Shown: piece after piece, positions 58,978 to 64,000 of the stretch
Layout: each line of letters begins with the position of its first letter
How positions within the stretch are numbered: the first letter of the stretch is position 1
From: Paenibacillus ottowii
GTDB taxonomy: Bacteria > Bacillota > Bacilli > Paenibacillales > Paenibacillaceae
Direction: 5' to 3'
Assembly (NCBI RefSeq): GCF_006874425.1
Contig: NZ_VIJZ01000004.1
Span: forward strand, 124,001 to 188,000
DNA length: 64,000 nucleotides
Translations under genes and position numbers: made by a program
The notes under the pieces: generated by a model
What the model was told of the DNA's origin: nothing
What the model saw: only the letters and a program-made list of their open reading frames with translations
Database searches by the model: none

Positions 58978-60156
58978 TTATTTGTAAGTTACCCCGCTTG
59001 TATAGCGGTTCGTGGCATTCCAGAGTAAATATTCGTCCACCTTCATGTCCTTAAGTGCTCGAATTTGATCCTCGACTTGTGTTTTCCCATACTTGGCATA
59101 ATGCCCGCTTCCCAACCAACTTGCGGTAAAATCTTGAATCCACGGGCGAATAATTGGCTTGAGCTTGCCTGTAGGATCAAGTTTTTTGTGTGTATCTACC
59201 ATGGAGCCTTTGATCGTCTGGTATGGATTTTTGTCTGGGTCTTTTACACCGAACCAGCCTGTCGTGTAGTGACTTGGATAAACCATCGGTGAAATGACAT
59301 CTACATTTTCGGAGATTTTAGTGAAATCCTGTCCGATCCCCTCGGCCGCAGGAACGGATGCGGCATAACCGAAAATATCTACTGATACCCTCACACCAAG
59401 TGGGGCAAGCTCTTTGCGAGCATATTGTACGAACTCAGCGACCGTATCCGAGCGGGATTGGTCTGATTTGGTATATTTCAGTTTGTCTGCTCTTTTTTCA
59501 AACCCTTCGGGGAAACGTACATAGTCAAATTGGATTTCCTTAAACCCGAGTTTTGCTGCTTCCTTGGCAATGGCGACATTATAATCCCATACTTCTTTAT
59601 TATAGGGATTAACGAATCCATCTCCCTTACCGTTTTTCCAGACAGATCCATCGGCATTGCGGAAGGACATCTCAGGATTTTTATTAGCCAGTACCGTATC
59701 TTTAAATACGACAATACGAGCAATCGGATAAACATTATGTTTTTTCAATCGGTCCATCAAGCCGGAAATATCCTTAATGAATTTTTGCGGCTTGCCCAAT
59801 TTCAGAAGCTCGGGGTTGGTCGTTGGATAAGTAATGTAGCCTGCATCGTCCTTAATGTCGATCACCATGGAATTGAGCTCTGTCTTGTCCAGCAGTTCCA
59901 ACAGTTGGGTCATACGTGAACCGCCTGCGCTATAGGCTGTGACATAGATGCCTTTAATAGACGGTGTGGTCGGCTGTGGGTCAATTTTATCCGGCGGATT
60001 GGAGGCATCTACCTTAATGTTACTGTGTTGTGCTTGAATTATCGCGCTGCTGATTGTCGTTGCCACCGTATCTTTTACATTTGGAGCGTTGACTGACTGG
60101 TCGCCATTCCCACTTATCCCCATGGCCAATAGCATAATTGCCCAAATCATATTCAT
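58978..60156 (-). CDS. Putative glycoside hydrolase (DUF4015)
   Basis: 392 residues. A short hydrophobic N-terminus (MIWAIMLLAMGI) suggests secretion. The DUF4015 TIM-barrel pattern follows: GIYVTAYSAGGSRMTQLLEL, MVIDIKDDAGYITYPT, PIARIVVFKDTVL, FKEIQFDYVRFPEGF and RVSVDIFGYA, with Asp/Glu likely to be catalytic in the DYVRFPE part. Target polysaccharide unknown. GGGAGAG lies about 12 bases before the ATG. Hairpin at 60312 separates it from the next minus-strand gene. Confidence 0.9.
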   Translation of the reverse strand: MNMIWAIMLLAMGISGNGDQSVNAPNVKDTVATTISSAIIQAQHSNIKVDASNPPDKIDPQPTTPSIKGIYVTAYSAGGSRMTQLLELLDKTELNSMVIDIKDDAGYITYPTTNPELLKLGKPQKFIKDISGLMDRLKKHNVYPIARIVVFKDTVLANKNPEMSFRNADGSVWKNGKGDGFVNPYNKEVWDYNVAIAKEAAKLGFKEIQFDYVRFPEGFEKRADKLKYTKSDQSRSDTVAEFVQYARKELAPLGVRVSVDIFGYAASVPAAEGIGQDFTKISENVDVISPMVYPSHYTTGWFGVKDPDKNPYQTIKGSMVDTHKKLDPTGKLKPIIRPWIQDFTASWLGSGHYAKYGKTQVEDQIRALKDMKVDEYLLWNATNRYTSGVTYK

Positions 60157-60311
60157 TTCTTAACTCTCTCCCTTATGTATGGCGCTTACCTGATTATACG
60201 TAAAGTTATGGACTGAAAAACAACACACTTGTAACTAATACTGGCATCATCAGGCATAGTCTTACATGATTAACCTAACTATCGCCCGATGAATCTGTAA
60301 ATAGGCATAAA

Positions 60312-60361
60312 TAATGCCGCTCTCTTCACGATTGTGGATGCAACCGGAAGAAGCGGCATTT
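60312..60361. terminator. Terminator between two minus-strand genes
   Basis: AATGCCGCT pairs with AGCGGCATT, with a long partly paired loop. Reading minus, TATTTATG follows the stem, a weak T-run. Confidence 0.6.
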
Positions 60362-60372
60362 GGCGAAAAAAT

Positions 60373-60567
60373 TTATTGAAGATAGTTGTTGTCTTGGTGC
60401 TCACAAATACTGTACTGAATAATTTCTAGCGCATCCGTTGGCTTGAGTATGGACAACCCGTCCCGAAGCACAATCATCGAGTTCAGCTCATTCTTTTTGA
60501 GAGAAGGGAGCATTTCCGGGTACCATCTTAAGACAATGTCGGACAGTTTTACCGTTTCCATTTCCAC
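60373..60567 (-). CDS. Small hypothetical protein, 64 residues
   Basis: Short soluble protein (VKLSDIVLRWYPEMLPSLKK, then IVLRDGLSILKPTDALEII). The GTG at 60567 has AAAGGGTG upstream; ATG at 60561 and 60576 are also possible. No family recognised. It sits between the glycoside hydrolase and YitT genes and could be part of neither transcript. Composition is ordinary for the window. Confidence 0.55.
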   Translation of the reverse strand: MEMETVKLSDIVLRWYPEMLPSLKKNELNSMIVLRDGLSILKPTDALEIIQYSICEHQDNNYLQ

Positions 60568-60733
60568 AAAAATCACCCTTTCCTGCTCGGAATCATTCCA
60601 AAAGAATCATTCAATACGATTCGGAAAAGCAAAGTGCCTGTGAAATAGCAGGTAAAGCTGGTCTTTATATACTATGGGAACAGCGCACATATAGTGTATC
60701 ACAAAAACGGTATTTTGACACTTGGGTTTGTGT

Positions 60734-61555
60734 TTATCTTCGGCGGAATGAACCCATTACTCCAACTGTTTCCACAATATTCACAAAAGCAGCAGGGTCT
60801 ACTTCCTTAATGATACGTTTTAATTCTACAAGCTCGTAGCGTGTCGTGACAGTCATCAGCATGTCCTTCTCAGTATGTGAAAATGCACCTTCAATTTTTA
60901 TTTTGCTGACACCCCGTGGCGTGGTCAACATTCGGCTGAGCAGCTTGTCAGTATGCTCTGTAATAATATAGACGGTGATCTTCGTATGACTCACATAGAT
61001 TTGATCCAACACTTTACCCGTTACAAAAATGGATAGCATGGAAGCCAGTGCAATATTCCAATCATTGTTCAAATACCCTGCGGCGAGAATGACCAGTCCA
61101 TTTAGACCTACAAGTACAGTTCCGACGGGAAAGTCACGATAGGTGGTGACGATGGAACCGATGATGTCGAAACCGCCTGTAGAACCTCCTACCCGAAAGG
61201 AAATTCCAGCTCCAACGCCGACCAATACCCCGCCAAAGACAGAGGCCAGCAGAGGATCAGACACGACAGATTGTACGGGGACCCAGGCCAAAATCCATGT
61301 TGTAACGATAACCGATAAAATGCTCAGACTAATAAATCGCTTGCCTAAAATAAACCAGCCTGCAATAAGCATCGGGATATTGATAATAAAGTACATGGTG
61401 CTGATATTAAATTTGGTGAAATAGCCGATTAGCATAGAAAGCCCGGCTACGCCACCGCTCAGCAAGTGATGTGGGACGAGAAACAGATTAAAACCGCATG
61501 CTATGGCAGCGGCTCCAAGTATGACAGTTAGGCAGTTTAACACTATTTTTAACAA
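60734..61555 (-). CDS. YitT-family membrane protein (DUF161/DUF2179)
   Basis: 273 residues: five to six helices at 1-190 (LNCLTVILGAAAIACGFNLF, PHHLLSGGVAGLSMLIGY, RVGGSTGGFDIIGSI) and a soluble DUF2179 domain at about 200-265 (KITVYIITEHTDKLLSRML, GAFSHTEKDMLMTVTTRYEL). The family is widespread in Bacillales with unknown transport or signalling role. The TTG start is preceded by GAGGTG. It is divergent from the DEAD-box helicase gene. Confidence 0.9.
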   Translation of the reverse strand: MLKIVLNCLTVILGAAAIACGFNLFLVPHHLLSGGVAGLSMLIGYFTKFNISTMYFIINIPMLIAGWFILGKRFISLSILSVIVTTWILAWVPVQSVVSDPLLASVFGGVLVGVGAGISFRVGGSTGGFDIIGSIVTTYRDFPVGTVLVGLNGLVILAAGYLNNDWNIALASMLSIFVTGKVLDQIYVSHTKITVYIITEHTDKLLSRMLTTPRGVSKIKIEGAFSHTEKDMLMTVTTRYELVELKRIIKEVDPAAFVNIVETVGVMGSFRRR

Positions 61556-61617
61556 CTTTTTTTCACCTCATTTAAATTATACAGAAAGCAACTTACTGGT
61601 ATTCATGAATTGTTCTG

Positions 61618-61881
61618 TGCTATAATGCGATGTGGATATTCTTGAGTAGGGACCTATGTCCAGAGAAACACTTAAAATTTAAACTGTTTTAAAAAGGGTA
61701 AATTCGTTTAAGATGTATCGGATAGGGTTCCCCGAATTCATTACAGAAACATGCAGTTGTAGATCTAAATAAACTGGCACTGTATTGGGGAAAACTTATA
61801 CAATAATATCGCTACTTAAGAATACAGACAACATTGTGGATTGTCCACCACATCCACCATTATGAAGGAGTTTGAATAAAT
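61618..61881 (+). promoter_or_regulatory. Promoter and long 5' leader of the DEAD-box helicase gene
   Basis: TGC-TATAAT at 61618-61626 is an extended -10 with no good -35. From a start near 61633, the leader is about 250 bases, longer than usual for this window. It holds TTCCCC (61730 region) with a matching GGGGAA near 61790, and other short pairings. Long leaders are common in cold-shock genes, whose mRNAs fold differently with temperature. No known riboswitch class was recognised. Confidence 0.55.
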
Positions 61882-63456
61882 TTGACGACATTTGCAGAAT
61901 TTGATCTTGAACCGAAAGTAATTCAGGCGATTACGGAGTTGGGCTTTGAAGAAGCCACACCAATCCAATCCCAATCCATCCCAATTGCACTGCAAGGCAA
62001 AGACATGATTGGCCAAGCCCAAACAGGTACGGGTAAAACCGCAGCCTTTGGTATTCCGCTGATCAACAAAATTTCTAGAAACGATGAAAAAATCAGAGCT
62101 CTGATTATGGCTCCAACACGTGAGCTTGCTATTCAGGTGGCTGAAGAAATCGAAAAACTCTCCCGCTTCAAAGGTCTTCGCACTTTGCCGATCTATGGTG
62201 GACAAGACATCGTACGCCAGATTCGCGCTTTGAAAAAGAAACCTCAAATTATTATCGGTACACCAGGTCGTTTGCTTGATCATATTAACCGTAAAACCAT
62301 TAAGCTAGAAGATGTAAACACCGTTGTTCTGGATGAAGCAGATGAAATGCTCGATATGGGCTTCATGGAAGACATTCAGTCCATTCTGAAGCAGGTTCCG
62401 GACGAGCGTCAAACAATGCTGTTCTCAGCAACAATGCCTCCTAATATTAAAAGATTGGCTGAGCAATTCCTTAAAGATCCTGAGCATGTATCCGTTATTC
62501 CTAAACAAGTTAGCGCCCCACTGATTGATCAGGCCTACATTGAAGTTCCTGAGCGTCAAAAATTCGAAGCGTTGAGCCGTTTGATCGACATGGAATCCCC
62601 AGAACTTGCTATCGTATTCGGTCGCACTAAGCGTCGGGTAGACGAGCTGGCTGAAGCTCTGCAAAAACGTGGTTATTCCGCAGACGGTTTGCATGGTGAC
62701 TTGTCTCAAAACCAACGTGACGCTGTTATGCGTAAATTCCGTGACGGAAGTATTGACGTACTCGTAGCGACTGACGTTGCGGCCCGTGGTTTGGACGTTT
62801 CCGGCGTAACTCACGTTGTGAACTTTGACCTTCCGCAAGATCCGGAAAGCTATGTTCACCGTATCGGACGTACTGGACGTGCAGGTAAAGAAGGGGAAGC
62901 TTGGTCTTTTGTAACCCCTCGTGAAATTGACCATTTGCATTTCATTGAACGTGTAACTCGTCACCGCATTCCGCGCAAGCCTCTTCCAACATTGGCAGAA
63001 GCACTGGAAGGCAAACAACGCATCATTGCTGAACGCCTGCTAGAGGTTGTAGAAAAAGGCGAGCTGAACGAGTACAAAGGTTTGGCTATTCAAATGCTGG
63101 AGCAATATGATTCTGTACAACTTCTCTCCGCAGCTCTGAAGCTGATGACTGGTGAGAAGAGAGAAGCATCTATTGAGTTGACTCCGGAAGATCCGATCCG
63201 TGCAAAACGTCGTAAACCAGACGTGCGCTCTGGCGGACGCAAGCCTTCCAACTATGGACGCAGCAACGGTGGTTACAATTCCAACCGTGGCGGTAGTGGC
63301 AGTAAAGGTGGATACGGAGGTTATAACCGTGGCAAAGAAGGCGGTGGCTACAACCGTGATTCCGGAAGCCGCTATAGCGGGGATCGCAAACCACGCCCGA
63401 GCAGCAATGGAGAAACTCGCCGTCCTGCACGACGTGAAGATTCCTCTTCTGAATAA
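61882..63456 (+). CDS. cshA: DEAD-box RNA helicase (CshA-like)
   Basis: 524 residues. All motifs are visible: Q-motif ([13 protein letters not shown]), motif I AQTGTGKT, Ia PTRELA, TPGR, II DEAD, III SAT, and [10 protein letters not shown], plus ARGLD. The C-terminus is basic and rich in R, G, Y and S ([20 protein letters not shown]), an RGG-type RNA-binding tail. It unwinds RNA in cold growth, ribosome assembly and mRNA decay with the degradosome. The TTG start has AAGGAG upstream with a 12-base gap. Terminator at 63476. Confidence 0.95.
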   Translation: MTTFAEFDLEPKVIQAITELGFEEATPIQSQSIPIALQGKDMIGQAQTGTGKTAAFGIPLINKISRNDEKIRALIMAPTRELAIQVAEEIEKLSRFKGLRTLPIYGGQDIVRQIRALKKKPQIIIGTPGRLLDHINRKTIKLEDVNTVVLDEADEMLDMGFMEDIQSILKQVPDERQTMLFSATMPPNIKRLAEQFLKDPEHVSVIPKQVSAPLIDQAYIEVPERQKFEALSRLIDMESPELAIVFGRTKRRVDELAEALQKRGYSADGLHGDLSQNQRDAVMRKFRDGSIDVLVATDVAARGLDVSGVTHVVNFDLPQDPESYVHRIGRTGRAGKEGEAWSFVTPREIDHLHFIERVTRHRIPRKPLPTLAEALEGKQRIIAERLLEVVEKGELNEYKGLAIQMLEQYDSVQLLSAALKLMTGEKREASIELTPEDPIRAKRRKPDVRSGGRKPSNYGRSNGGYNSNRGGSGSKGGYGGYNRGKEGGGYNRDSGSRYSGDRKPRPSSNGETRRPARREDSSSE

Positions 63457-63475
63457 TAAGAAATTAAATTAATGA

Positions 63476-63510
63476 AAAGTCGAAGCTGAATGTCAGCTTC
63501 GACTTTTTTA
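63476..63510 (+). terminator. Terminator after the DEAD-box helicase gene
   Basis: AAAGTCGAAGCTGA pairs with TCAGCTTCGACTTT around an ATG loop, then TTT. Confidence 0.9.
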
Positions 63511-63680
63511 TTATGAGATCGAATGTACGAAATTTAAGCGATCTGCTTTAATGGAACACATATGGATTTCACTGGCGCTTTAGGGCTGAAATACGGTATG
63601 ATATAGTCAGAAGCCGGAATTAACAGGCATAGCAACATAAGTCTTGGAACTGCCAAGGCTTGCGGAGGGAGAGACTGACA

Positions 63681-64000
63681 TTGGAATTTAAAGGAGCTAT
63701 GGGGGGGATTTACCGCCTAACCGAGTGGATTACCCGGCTGGCGGCTAGCAATTTGTTATGGGTGTTATGTTCGTCGCCTTTTGTATTCTGCCTCATACTG
63801 AAATTACTTGTTATGAATCAGAATTTGACGAATGAATCGTTACAAATGAACTGGGCGATGGCTGTTTTGGCACCGCTTACTTTATTTCCAGCAACATCAG
63901 CTTTGTTCACGGTGGTTCGCAAATGGGTGATGGGCGATACTGATTCAGGCGTGTTTCGTACCTTCTTTAAAGGATATAAAGAGAACTACAAGCAGAGTCT
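63681..64000 (+). CDS. DUF624 (YesL-like) membrane protein, 3' partial
   Basis: The first ~106 residues are in the window; the end is cut off. Two hydrophobic helices are visible (SNLLWVLCSSPFVFCLILKLL, NWAMAVLAPLTLFPATSALF) with the family phrase TALFxVxRKW-like FTVVRKWVMGD and FKGYKENYKQ, typical of DUF624/YesL proteins found near sugar-uptake genes. The TTG at 63681 follows GGAGGGAGAG; an ATG at 63699 is possible but has a worse site. Function unknown. Confidence 0.8.
   Translation, partial: MEFKGAMGGIYRLTEWITRLAASNLLWVLCSSPFVFCLILKLLVMNQNLTNESLQMNWAMAVLAPLTLFPATSALFTVVRKWVMGDTDSGVFRTFFKGYKENYKQS

Overview
The window looks like chromosome of a spore-forming Gram-positive of the Paenibacillus group, probably close to P. 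polymyxa. Supporting content includes an AraR-type repressor with AraR boxes, a CIRCE-controlled htpG, the coproporphyrin-route haem genes hemE-hemH-hemY, a YtpB-type sesquarterpene synthase, YtxH/YuzB/YutE-like small proteins, a YjcZ-type micro-protein, strong AAGGAGG-like ribosome sites, frequent TTG and GTG starts and many canonical hairpin-plus-T terminators. The species is an inference from gene content, not a database match.

Layout. 1-2127: the end of a class I lantibiotic locus (LanT-type exporter, then the cyclase LanC). 2128-3000: a graveyard of decayed insertion sequences, including a transposase fragment with two in-frame stops and an internally deleted IS200-type TnpA. 3000-12000: accessory genes (YciI-like, XRE regulator, a HEPN-like gene broken by one stop codon, a YjcZ micro-protein, secreted phosphodiester glycosidase, SMI1/KNR4-like and colicin-immunity-like proteins) around htpG. 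12000-14400: a two-gene carboxynorspermidine polyamine operon. 14500-20200: small unknowns, two convergent GNATs, tRNA-Leu(CAG), a quinone-reductase-like gene facing an HxlR regulator that has an internal stop, and fabV. 20200-23100: glycerol-1-phosphate dehydrogenase and araR, with three AraR-like operators. 23200-32800: a tandem-HTH protein, a cell-wall deacetylase, holin-like, Dabb, YutE/HepT-like, SufR-like, YtxH, glutamate racemase, a LysM-M14 peptidase and small conserved proteins. 32800-42000: LTA synthase, an rRNA methyltransferase, an O-methyltransferase, an MFS pump and the haem operon. 42000-64000: CapA-like, GDPD, FAH-family, DUF92, TetR, ABC-F, M42, LapA, PepF, cold-shock protein, two MATE pumps, YtpB-like, PfkA, DUF3906, a glycoside hydrolase, YitT, a DEAD-box helicase and the start of a DUF624 protein.

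How genes work together. Cell-wall functions recur (LTA synthase, polysaccharide deacetylase, glutamate racemase, gamma-glutamyl-diamino-acid peptidase, CapA-like, phosphodiester glycosidase). Regulation is readable at several points: CIRCE before htpG, AraR boxes before the G1P dehydrogenase, before araR itself and at an orphan site, and a PhoP-box-like triple repeat before ltaS. At least two otherwise intact genes carry single in-frame stops (HEPN-like and HxlR-like).

No clearly new defence or mobile system is visible. The most unusual signals are the orphan AraR operator with a terminator about 100 bp downstream, the set of immunity-like genes without a visible toxin, and the two nonsense-interrupted genes.
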